A DNA stretch of 7,684 bases from Nitrospinaceae bacterium (GCA_029261615.1 JAJDAX010000040.1:1-7684); one strand, 5' to 3'; shown: positions 1 to 5,473, numbered from the stretch's first letter. Notes: generated from the letters alone by a model not told the origin. Translations and numbers: made by a program.

Positions 1-2481
1 TCCTATCCCGATGATCAAAGGCAGGATCACCAGGTTGGCCATATTGAACCTCACATCGAACAGGTCCATAAATCCCACTGTCCAGAAGGAACCCACCAAC
101 GTGGGAATGAGCACCAGCAGGGTAGACGCCACGCTGCGCAGAGACCACAGCAGATAAATGATGATCGCGATCATGGCGTAGATCCCGCCTTGAATATAAC
201 CGTTGATCATCAACCGGCTCGACTCAAACATATGCACTGCGTTGCCGGTCACCTCTGGATCAATCGCACGCATCTCTTTAAGAAACTGCTCCATTTGAGG
301 CCGCTCCCAGATGTTGATTCCGGGATAAACCAGCAGCAAATGTTTTCCGTTTTTTCCAATGAAACGTTTTTTCAAAAGGTCTGGCATGGAATCCAGCCGA
401 ATGTGTTCCGGCTTGAGCGACTTATTAAGGTCGCTGACAACTTGTCGGTAATCTTCAAACAGGGTTTTGGAAAAAGCCGTCATCCGTTTTGCCGCAACGG
501 CAGGATCGGTCGCATCAAGACTCTTTCGGATCTCCTCCACCAATTGGGACGCTTCAAACACATCGTCGCGTTTGCCGCTCTTCTCTTTTTTGCGTAATTT
601 GAAACGAATGTTTTTAATGGCGGTATCGAAATCTTCCAGGGAAAAGGATTGGTCGTCCTTTGCAACCACAAATTCCGGCAACTCTTCCGCGAGCTCCTTG
701 ATCATTTTTATTTTTTCATCCTGCTTTTCAGGAAGAACCGTGAAGATGCTGTCGATTTTACCGACCGAAGGCAGCTTGCGGATGGCTTCGTATTTCTGAA
801 GCGCTTCATCTTCGCTGTCGGAGATCACGGCTACGTACCAGGTCGCGCGCTTGGCGTTCTCGATGATTTTCAATTCCCACTCGACCGCCTCAGTTCCCTT
901 GGCCTGCAGGTTGAGCAGATTGTAATCGAAGCTCAGACCAAGAGTACGCCACACCGCCCAGACAATCATGACGGCCGACACGGCGATGATCACACCATAC
1001 CGGTTAAAAATACTGCGCAGCAGTCTTTCTTTTTGCGGCTGAGCATCTGGCATCGTGTAACTTAGAGAACGCCATCGTTCTTCAATACAAACCAAAGCGG
1101 GCAATAGCAGGACCATGCTGAGCCAGCACAGGAGAATCCCTCCAGCGGCGATCACGCCCAGCTCTGCGATGCCGATGAAATCGGTGAATGCCATGGATCC
1201 GAATGCAATGGCGGTTGTAATAGCTCCTGTCAGGTTACCTCGGCCTGTGCCCCGTAAAGTGGCCAGCATCGATGCGTGGACATCCGCCCCCTGCCTTCGT
1301 TCTTCCCGGTAACGCTCCAGAATGTGGATGCCAAAATCGATTCCAAGACCAATCAGGATTGTCGTGAAAACCACCGACATAATGTTGAGATGACCCACCG
1401 ACAGCGTTGTGTAACCCATCGACCAACCCAATGCGACCAGCAGGGACACCACCGCAAGGATCGGTTTGACTACGCCACGAAACGCAATGATGAACAGGAG
1501 TGCCACACCCGCCAACGCAATCTTTGAGGCGAGCTCAACATCGTTTTTGGTGGTGTACATTTCATCAGATGAAATCACATCGCTGCCGGTCAACCCGACA
1601 TTGACCTCAGGATGACGTTCACGCACCTCCCGAATAACACCCCGAATTGATTCAATCGCATTTTTTGATCCGGTAAAATCGTTCTGCGTTTCTTTAGGGC
1701 TCAACAGGACAAACAGCAGGTTGCCGTTTTCGGACACAAGAAACCCTTCATCCTGAAGCGATTCCTGTCGATCCGTTAAAAACGATTTCCAGGGAGATTT
1801 ATACGGGACCTCGCCTTTAAGTTGCGCATTGATCTGTTTGAAAATGGAAATGAGCAGACTCAGGTCCGCCGTATCGTCCACTTCTTCAGATTCTTCATCG
1901 TCACCGGTACCGAGAAAATCCATCATCAGGGAATCAACCATCCCTTCGGAAATTCTCTGATTGATGTTGACCAGAACCGAGTTCAATCCGGGTGCCTGGT
2001 TGACCTCTTGTAAAAAGTCCTGATGTTCCCTGAGTTTTTGGGTCAGGTCATCGAGATCCTCGAAGTCCATGAACAGTAAAGCCCGGCTTTTAAAGTAACT
2101 GGTGTCGACCTTGTAAAAAATTTCGTGGAAACTGGAGCGAAATTTCTCCAGCTCTTTCACCAGATCAACCGCAAAGGTTTTCATCGCATCTGGTTTCTGG
2201 CTCTCGACGACGATGATCATGCCGTCAAAGTCTTCAAACTCTTCGCGATATTTTTTATAAAGGATGTCGTAGGGCAGATCGCGCGATATCAGATCCGAGC
2301 GTTTGGTTTTGAACGTCAGTTGTTCAGCGGTAAACCAGAGAGCGAGTCCCGCAAAAACCAAAGAAAGCACGACCACCAATAGGGCGTGCTGACGTGCAAG
2401 AGATTCAAAATATCGGAATGTTTTATCCAGGAGGTTCGGCTTTTGAGGGGATATCTTTGGAGCTCCGGGCTTTGTTACCAC
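1..2481 (-). CDS. RND-superfamily transporter, MMPL/HpnN-like (3' end cut by window edge)
   Basis: 827 codons are visible; the C-terminus lies beyond base 1. Reading leftwards from a GTG at 2481, the protein has a short cytoplasmic N-terminus, a first membrane helix at about residues 33-50, a long hydrophilic periplasmic domain (about 51-320) and a helix cluster from about 325. That cluster contains IGLGIDFGIHILERYREE (about 377-394), the RND helix-4 motif with an acidic residue (Asp382) in the membrane. A second periplasmic domain follows from about 500, and a second helix set starts near 770. The last visible residues, NMANLVILPLIIGIG, are the beginning of the repeat of that motif, so roughly 50-80 residues are probably missing. 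Two-fold repetition with large periplasmic loops is typical of RND exporters. The closest groups I recognise are MMPL proteins and the hopanoid-associated HpnN exporters, which are proton-driven and move lipids towards the outer membrane. The substrate here is inferred, not seen. The neighbouring PagL-like gene fits an envelope-lipid role. Confidence 0.88.
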   Translation of the reverse strand, partial: MVTKPGAPKISPQKPNLLDKTFRYFESLARQHALLVVVLSLVFAGLALWFTAEQLTFKTKRSDLISRDLPYDILYKKYREEFEDFDGMIIVVESQKPDAMKTFAVDLVKELEKFRSSFHEIFYKVDTSYFKSRALLFMDFEDLDDLTQKLREHQDFLQEVNQAPGLNSVLVNINQRISEGMVDSLMMDFLGTGDDEESEEVDDTADLSLLISIFKQINAQLKGEVPYKSPWKSFLTDRQESLQDEGFLVSENGNLLFVLLSPKETQNDFTGSKNAIESIRGVIREVRERHPEVNVGLTGSDVISSDEMYTTKNDVELASKIALAGVALLFIIAFRGVVKPILAVVSLLVALGWSMGYTTLSVGHLNIMSVVFTTILIGLGIDFGIHILERYREERRQGADVHASMLATLRGTGRGNLTGAITTAIAFGSMAFTDFIGIAELGVIAAGGILLCWLSMVLLLPALVCIEERWRSLSYTMPDAQPQKERLLRSIFNRYGVIIAVSAVMIVWAVWRTLGLSFDYNLLNLQAKGTEAVEWELKIIENAKRATWYVAVISDSEDEALQKYEAIRKLPSVGKIDSIFTVLPEKQDEKIKMIKELAEELPEFVVAKDDQSFSLEDFDTAIKNIRFKLRKKEKSGKRDDVFEASQLVEEIRKSLDATDPAVAAKRMTAFSKTLFEDYRQVVSDLNKSLKPEHIRLDSMPDLLKKRFIGKNGKHLLLVYPGINIWERPQMEQFLKEMRAIDPEVTGNAVHMFESSRLMINGYIQGGIYAMIAIIIYLLWSLRSVASTLLVLIPTLVGSFWTVGFMDLFDVRFNMANLVILPLIIGIG

Positions 2482-2490
2482 TTAAGGGAA

Positions 2491-2496
2491 CCTCTT
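2491..2496 (-). promoter_or_regulatory. Shine-Dalgarno AAGAGG deciding the GTG start of the RND gene
   Basis: Read on the minus strand, AAGAGG lies 9 nt before GTG (2481-2479). An in-frame TAA sits directly upstream of that GTG. The first in-frame ATG is near 2220 (about residue 88) and would remove the first membrane helix, so the GTG is the best start. Confidence 0.6.
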
Positions 2497-2549
2497 ACCA
2501 TTCTGCAGTGTTGATTGAAGGGAACCCGCAGCCTCAGGCTTTTGGCTTC

Positions 2550-2580
2550 CCAAAGTCAATTTCAGAGGCACCTAAAAAGG
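2550..2580 (-). repeat. Short dispersed repeat, copy A
   Basis: On the plus strand this reads from CCAAAG to AAAAAGG and contains the exact 12-mer TTTCAGAGGCAC (2560-2571), which is shared with copy B at 3519-3551. Over about 33 alignment columns the two differ at only a handful of positions plus two single-base gaps. On the minus strand the conserved box is followed by a small hairpin, TTTGG-GAAG-CCAAA. The copy lies between the PagL-like gene and the RND gene, about 70 nt before the latter's start codon. It may belong to a repeat family or a conserved leader element; from two copies I cannot tell which. Confidence 0.5.
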
Positions 2581-2643
2581 GTGAAAAACGAAAAGGGAGG
2601 GAACCCGATTCTGTTTACGATGTATCCGGGACTGAACAGGCCT

Positions 2644-3414
2644 CTAGAAAGAGTACCCAACCGTAAATAAATGGGCGTTCAATCCAATGTTTGGCTTCTC
2701 AATGCCTGAGTTTGACAGATGGTAGAGACGATATCCAACAGAAACCGACTTATTGTCTTCGAGGAAATACTCGATCCCGCCACCAATGTTGAGGACAAAT
2801 TCAAAGTCCGTACTGATTTCGATAGAGCCATCATCAAAGTCTCCGTATGAAAAACCGGCCCCGACAATGATGGTGGGTGCCCAGCGACGCGTTGGCCCGA
2901 GAAACTTGTACTCAACCTGTACAGGGACAAATCCAAACTGAACTGCAGGTGCTGTATCAGTTGTCGTAAGCGTTGCCGCTCCTGTAACAGGATTCCGAAT
3001 AACCCGGGTCGAATCAGAGACACTGAAAATAGCGCCGGCCTCTGCTACCCAGTACAAAGCCCCTCGGTAAAAGGAATCGCCAATAACCCCGGTGAGATTA
3101 TACTTGAAATGAGGAAACAGGTAGAGAAAGTCAATATTGGTCCTATCCGGTGCCCCAAAATTGGTAGAGGGCAGATCAATCGTATAGCCAAAGCCGCCAT
3201 TAACCCCCCACTGGGTGGTGCCCCGACCAAAACGGGATTCAAACGCCCCCATTCCCGACTTCACTCTTTTAGATTTCCCAGACGCCTTTTGAGCAACAGG
3301 TTCCGGTTTATGCCGTTTAGACCGCCATTTTTTGCGTTCCGAGGCATCCACCTGACCTGCTGTCAGCAATAATACGCAAAGGGTAAGGGAAACTGCAATA
3401 ATTCCTGATTTCAT
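2644..3414 (-). CDS. PagL-family (acyloxyacyl hydrolase-like) outer-membrane protein
   Basis: 256 residues. The ATG at 3414 is chosen because GAGGAG lies 10 nt upstream and the protein then begins with a standard signal peptide (residues 1-24, ending VDA before Ser25). A longer in-frame reading from 3522 would bury this signal. The mature N-terminus (about 26-53) is strongly basic, followed by alternating beta-strand segments and a C-terminal Phe, as expected of an outer-membrane beta-barrel. Near the end, YRLYHLSNSGIEKPNIGLN (about 228-246) matches the hallmark of PagL lipid A 3-O-deacylases (PF09411-type). The catalytic His (His232) and Ser (Ser234) are present, but the position of the third catalytic residue, Glu in Pseudomonas PagL as I recall it, is Asn246. 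It may be an active lipid A deacylase, a relative with another esterase activity, or a barrel that has lost activity. Family assignment is fairly sure; activity is not. Confidence 0.75.
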   Translation of the reverse strand: MKSGIIAVSLTLCVLLLTAGQVDASERKKWRSKRHKPEPVAQKASGKSKRVKSGMGAFESRFGRGTTQWGVNGGFGYTIDLPSTNFGAPDRTNIDFLYLFPHFKYNLTGVIGDSFYRGALYWVAEAGAIFSVSDSTRVIRNPVTGAATLTTTDTAPAVQFGFVPVQVEYKFLGPTRRWAPTIIVGAGFSYGDFDDGSIEISTDFEFVLNIGGGIEYFLEDNKSVSVGYRLYHLSNSGIEKPNIGLNAHLFTVGYSF

Positions 3415-3503
3415 CGCGGAACTGCTCCTCAAATTATTAACAGGACCTCTGATTACCCCATATATCCTGGCCAAAAAACTTGCTGGACAAGAACCACATA
3501 CTG

Positions 3504-3519
3504 CTCGCGGCCTCGCGGC
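3504..3519. repeat. Tandem 8-mer CTCGCGGC x2
   Basis: Two exact adjacent copies of CTCGCGGC (3504-3511 and 3512-3519) abut repeat copy B. They create the GGCC(GCGA)GGCC hairpin on the minus strand. Confidence 0.6.
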
Positions 3520-3551
3520 CAAAACTCATTTTCAGAGGCACTTAGATAAGG
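3519..3551 (-). repeat. Short dispersed repeat, copy B (in the PagL-like leader)
   Basis: This copy shares the exact core TTTCAGAGGCAC (3530-3541) and flanking CCAAA...AAGG with copy A at 2550-2580, in the same orientation. On the minus strand the box is followed by GGCC-GCGA-GGCC, a 4-bp GC stem closed by a GNRA-type tetraloop. That is the same place where copy A has a hairpin of different sequence. Retaining a hairpin with changed sequence suggests an RNA-level element or a REP-like repeat. Confidence 0.5.
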
Positions 3552-3571
3552 CAAAAGTAAATTAATCGCCA

Positions 3572-3600
3572 ATTGTAGCATAACGGCTATACCTTGTTAA
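3572..3600 (-). promoter_or_regulatory. Sigma70-type promoter for the PagL-like gene
   Basis: Read on the minus strand: -35 TTAACA (3600-3595), a 17-nt spacer, then -10 TACAAT (3577-3572). Each box differs from consensus at one position. Transcription would start near 3565, giving a leader of about 150 nt that contains repeat copy B. Confidence 0.6.
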
Positions 3601-3614
3601 ACATTTAATTTCAT

Positions 3615-3643
3615 TTGGACTACGGGTTTTGAGGTGTTAAGAT
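3615..3643 (+). promoter_or_regulatory. Weak plus-strand promoter candidate
   Basis: TTGGAC (3615-3620), a 17-nt spacer and TAAGAT (3638-3643). The match to sigma70 consensus is only moderate. If real, transcription would start near 3650 and run into the hairpin at 3670-3706 before reaching the sigma-factor gene. Confidence 0.3.
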
Positions 3644-3653
3644 TCAAACCCGT
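3622..3653. repeat. Inverted repeat ACGGGTTT...AAACCCGT, operator-like
   Basis: Perfect 8-bp arms (3622-3629 and 3646-3653) are separated by 16 nt, with two further pairs (GA/TC) possible after one bulged T. The arm centres are 24 bp apart. It overlaps the weak plus-strand promoter candidate, so it could be a protein-binding site or an RNA hairpin. Confidence 0.45.
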
Positions 3654-3669
3654 TTAGTAACCGGACCCA

Positions 3670-3706
3670 GCTTAAAAACTCCGTGCCTATGGCACCGGTT
3701 TTTAGC
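3670..3706 (+). terminator. Bidirectional terminator-like hairpin
   Basis: TAAAAAC (3673-3679) pairs with GTTTTTA (3698-3704), and GTGCC (3683-3687) pairs with GGCAC (3691-3695) around a TAT loop, with a small internal loop between the two stems. An A-run before and a T-run after make it look like an intrinsic terminator in either direction. It lies about 150 nt before the sigma-factor start, so it may end a small RNA or attenuate sigma-factor transcription. Confidence 0.5.
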
Positions 3707-3721
3707 AAAAAAATGGCCGCA

Positions 3722-3767
3722 GGTTGCAGTAAGGTTGAACCGTTAGGGAAACCTTTTGCATCCTAAC
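3722..3767 (+). promoter_or_regulatory. Structured leader segment with alternative pairings (possible pseudoknot)
   Basis: AAGGTT (3731-3736) can pair with AACCTT (3750-3755), extended outward by TGCA/TGCA and GG/CC. GTTAGG (3742-3747), inside the loop of that stem, can instead pair with CCTAAC (3762-3767). If only the inner 6-bp stem forms, both helices fit an H-type pseudoknot with loops of about 5, 2 and 6 nt; otherwise they compete. It lies in the presumed 5' leader of the sigma-factor gene. Confidence 0.35.
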
Positions 3768-3798
3768 TTCCGAACCGCCTGATCTCGACGGCATATCT

Positions 3799-3840
3799 AG
3801 GAAGAGGTATTGGAGCCCGAAACGGGAATCCGGTTTTCCT
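3799..3840 (+). promoter_or_regulatory. Hairpin directly before the sigma-factor ribosome-binding site
   Basis: AGGAA (3799-3803) pairs with TTCCT (3836-3840). Inside it GGA/TCC and CCCG-AAA-CGGG (3816-3826) form the top. TCCT (3837-3840) could alternatively pair with AGGA of the ribosome site (3844-3847), so the hairpin could keep an anti-Shine-Dalgarno away from the site. Confidence 0.35.
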
Positions 3841-3856
3841 CAAAGGACCATTCTGA

Positions 3857-4477
3857 ATGCCGACTAAGGAAGAAAAGGATCTCGACGACCGTTTGGTCAA
3901 GGAGATGAAAGAAGGCAAACTGGAAGCTTTTGACCAGATTGCCCTCCTCTACCAGCGGAAAATTTACGCGTTAGCGTTCAATCTGACACGCAATCAGATG
4001 GATGCCCAGGATGTGGCTCAGGAAGTCCTCCTGAGTATTTTTAAGAAAATTCACACATTCCAGGGCAAATCCGCTTTCTCAAGCTGGGTTTACCGGATCA
4101 CCCTCAACGCTTCTTATATGAAGCTGAGGACAAAGAAAAAAGACCAGTTTGTTTCGCTGGACGATATGCTTCCTTCGTTCAACAATAGCGGATTCCAGCA
4201 GGATAAATTGCTCGACTGGTCCGATAGCACGGATTCATTACTGTTCTCCAACGAAACCAAGGAGATCATCGAAAAAGCCGTTGCCCAGCTGCCGGAAAAA
4301 GAAAAGGTCGTGTTTTTATTGCGTGATGTGGAAGGACTTTCGACAGAAAAAGTCGGCGAAGTTCTTGAATTGTCCATACCGGCGGTCAAGTCCCGCCTGC
4401 ATCGGGCACGGTTATTCTTAAGGAAAAAATTATCGAACTATTTTGAAGAGTTCGATACGCGGGGAGCCAAAAAATGA
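3857..4477 (+). CDS. ECF (sigma70 family) RNA polymerase sigma factor
   Basis: 206 residues. AAAGGA (3842-3847) lies 9 nt before the ATG. The two domains of a group 4 (ECF) sigma factor are clear. Region 2 spans about residues 24-90, with the DAQDVAQEVLLSIFKK segment (49-64) and SAFSSWVYRITLNAS (72-86) that bind core polymerase and recognise the -10 element. Region 4 spans about 138-192, with the helix-turn-helix LPEKEKVVFLLRDVEGLS (145-162) and VKSRLHRARLFLRKKL (177-192) that contact the -35 element. A polar linker of about 50 residues joins them, and there is no region 1 or 3, as usual for the group. The RpoE-like assignment is firm, but the regulon cannot be read from the window. Its last codon overlaps the next gene, a zinc-finger anti-sigma factor, so the pair is translationally coupled. 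A long structured leader precedes it. Confidence 0.95.
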   Translation: MPTKEEKDLDDRLVKEMKEGKLEAFDQIALLYQRKIYALAFNLTRNQMDAQDVAQEVLLSIFKKIHTFQGKSAFSSWVYRITLNASYMKLRTKKKDQFVSLDDMLPSFNNSGFQQDKLLDWSDSTDSLLFSNETKEIIEKAVAQLPEKEKVVFLLRDVEGLSTEKVGEVLELSIPAVKSRLHRARLFLRKKLSNYFEEFDTRGAKK

Positions 4478-4722
4478 TTTGTTGCCGGGAATGTCTGGAA
4501 CTTCTCAACGATTACGTTGATGGATCATTGGATACCGGGGTACAGGAATCCCTGGAGGAACATTTCAAGGACTGCCCGCCCTGCATCTCCTTTCTGAACA
4601 CCTATAAATCCACCACCACAGTTGCCAGTAAAATCCTGAGTGAAAAAGAAATTCCGGAAGTCGTGCAGGTCAAACTCCGCGAGTTCGTAACCCAAACACT
4701 GAAGAAAGAAAAAGACAGTTAA
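4474..4722 (+). CDS. Small soluble zinc-finger anti-sigma factor (ZAS / zf-HC2 type)
   Basis: 82 residues, starting at an ATG that overlaps the sigma-factor stop in ATGA (4474-4477). The N-terminal half shows the anti-sigma zinc-finger pattern: Cys4 (or Cys3/Cys7), the LLNDYVDGSLD segment (10-20), then His30-x3-Cys34-x2-Cys37. Proteins of this family bind and hold the cognate ECF sigma factor; the H-x3-C-x2-C motif ligates zinc and in redox-sensing members releases it on thiol oxidation. The remaining ~45 residues are charged and predicted helical, with no membrane segment and no periplasmic sensor domain, so the protein should be cytoplasmic. Residues 3-7 (CCREC) supply additional thiols. 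Gene order, overlap and motif make the role clear; the signal is inference. Confidence 0.88.
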   Translation: MICCRECLELLNDYVDGSLDTGVQESLEEHFKDCPPCISFLNTYKSTTTVASKILSEKEIPEVVQVKLREFVTQTLKKEKDS

Positions 4723-4754
4723 CCTTAACTCTTCCTGATCCGGGAAATGCGGGA

Positions 4755-4782
4755 TTGACAAATCTTCTTACTCTTATATCCT
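4755..4782 (+). promoter_or_regulatory. Sigma70-type promoter for the DUF151 gene
   Basis: A perfect -35 TTGACA (4755-4760), a 16-nt spacer and -10 TATCCT (4777-4782). The start would be near 4789, giving a leader of about 170 nt. Confidence 0.55.
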
Positions 4783-4794
4783 GAATAATCAGGA
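4779..4794. repeat. Palindrome TCCTGA-ATAA-TCAGGA over the promoter start region
   Basis: Perfect 6-bp arms around a 4-nt centre overlap the end of the -10 box and the expected transcription start. This position fits a repressor operator, though it could also be a small hairpin at the 5' end of the transcript. Confidence 0.4.
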
Positions 4795-4896
4795 GAGCAA
4801 GGAAGGCCTCTTAGCCTGCCAAAAGGATCCAGGCCCCTCAATTATTTACTCTTTTTATCGGGTTGGCTCAGTCTGAGGGTTTCAGAATATTTCACC

Positions 4897-4937
4897 CGCG
4901 GCTTAGTAATTCCGGGCCAGCCGCGATTCACACCCGG
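4897..4937 (+). promoter_or_regulatory. Predicted H-type pseudoknot in the DUF151 leader
   Basis: Stem 1: CGCGGCT (4897-4903) with AGCCGCG (4919-4925), 7 bp. Stem 2: CCGGG (4912-4916), in the loop of stem 1, with CCCGG (4933-4937), 5 bp. Linkers are 8, 2 and 7 nt, a workable H-type geometry. It ends 10 nt before the AGGA ribosome site (4948-4951), where it could control translation. It matches no riboswitch class I recognise. Confidence 0.4.
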
Positions 4938-4958
4938 TATCAGCTTCAGGAATTTTTT

Positions 4959-5447
4959 ATGGTTGAAATGAAAGTAGAAGGGCTCACGCTTGATCCGTTG
5001 ACCAACATGCCCATCATTATTTTGAAGGATTCGTCCGGTGAGCGGGCACTCCCGATCTGGGTAGGGTTTTTCGAAGCCAATGCAATCGCCCTTGAAATTG
5101 AAAAGATCGCCACCCCAAGGCCTATGACACACGACCTGATGAAAAACCTCATCTCGGACATGTCAGGCGAAGTCAATCATATACTGGTCAGCGAATTGAA
5201 GGACAATACCTTTTATGCTGTCATCAATATGGTGAACAATGGCAACACACTGAATATCGATTCACGGCCAAGTGATGCGATCGCCTTGGCACTGAGGGTA
5301 AAAGCACCGATCTACGTCAACGAGACGGTCATCGAAGCGGCCAAAAGTCTCGACCTCCCCGATACCTCGAAGCACAACACCGAGGAAAAAGACCAGTGGA
5401 AAAACTGGATCAGCAACATCAAACCGCAGGACTTCGGAAACCTTTAG
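4959..5447 (+). CDS. Bifunctional nuclease family protein (DUF151)
   Basis: 162 residues. The ATG at 4959 has AGGA 7 nt upstream. An in-frame TTG at 4863 would add 32 residues that do not resemble the family and would run through the leader pseudoknot. The family hallmarks are present: an N-terminal beta-rich start (MVEMKVEGLTLDP), LPIWVGFFEANAIALEIE (31-48) followed by PRPMTHDL (53-60), and SRPSDAIALALRVKAPIYV (102-120). The length is normal. Members (PF02577; the Thermotoga protein TM0160 has a solved structure, and plant BFN relatives are called bifunctional nucleases with RNase and DNase activity) are widespread, but their bacterial role is poorly defined. The protein should be cytoplasmic, having no signal peptide or membrane helix. 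It has its own promoter and so need not be co-transcribed with the sigma/anti-sigma pair. Confidence 0.92.
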   Translation: MVEMKVEGLTLDPLTNMPIIILKDSSGERALPIWVGFFEANAIALEIEKIATPRPMTHDLMKNLISDMSGEVNHILVSELKDNTFYAVINMVNNGNTLNIDSRPSDAIALALRVKAPIYVNETVIEAAKSLDLPDTSKHNTEEKDQWKNWISNIKPQDFGNL

Positions 5448-5473
5448 CACTCCGATGCTAATCGTTTCTTTTT
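5444..5473 (+). terminator. Probable intrinsic terminator after the DUF151 gene
   Basis: TTAGCA (5444-5449, containing the stop codon) pairs with TGCTAA (5456-5461) around a 6-nt loop, followed by a T-rich run (CGTTTCTTTTT). The stem is short and AT-rich, so termination may be partial. Confidence 0.4.

Larger units (their letters stand above)
2482..2643. other. Non-coding gap between PagL-like and RND genes
   Basis: This 162-nt gap holds repeat copy A and two exact copies of the 10-mer AGGGAACCCG (2519-2528 and 2598-2607). A partial third copy, AGGGAACC, is at 2485-2492. I see no convincing factor-independent terminator after the PagL-like gene and no clear sigma70 promoter for the RND gene, so read-through from the upstream gene is possible. 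Confidence 0.4.
3415..3856. other. Divergent intergenic region between PagL-like and sigma-factor genes
   Basis: 442 nt without a credible gene. From left to right it holds the PagL-like gene's leader with repeat B, that gene's promoter (3572-3600), an inverted repeat overlapping a weak plus-strand promoter (3615-3653), a terminator-like hairpin (3670-3706), and about 145 nt of strongly self-complementary leader running up to the sigma-factor ribosome site. Confidence 0.6.

Noticed and set aside
190..2382. Several plus-strand open frames opposite the RND gene
   Set aside because: They lie antisense to a continuous, motif-bearing 827-codon frame, have no family resemblance and no consistent ribosome sites.
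2530..2544. AGCCTCAGGCTTTT as a terminator
   Set aside because: The usable stem is only 4 bp with a 3-nt loop, and it points the wrong way for the minus-strand genes.
3415..3522. 36-residue upstream extension of the PagL-like gene (start at 3522)
   Set aside because: It would bury the signal peptide; the ATG at 3414 has a better ribosome site and a standard signal sequence.
3631..3669. GATTCAAACCCG resembling a tRNA T-arm
   Set aside because: The flanking bases do not form the T stem, and no anticodon or acceptor stem can be assembled.
3713..3766. 17-codon open frame in the sigma-factor leader, a possible leader peptide
   Set aside because: It is preceded by an A-run with no Shine-Dalgarno, and the composition shows no regulatory codon run.
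3415..3856. Known riboswitch (c-di-GMP, cobalamin, TPP, SAM, fluoride) before the sigma-factor gene
   Set aside because: None of the conserved boxes of these classes could be found by eye.
4863..4958. TTG start adding 32 residues to the DUF151 protein
   Set aside because: No ribosome site of quality, sequence unlike the family, and the ATG at 4959 has AGGA at ideal spacing.
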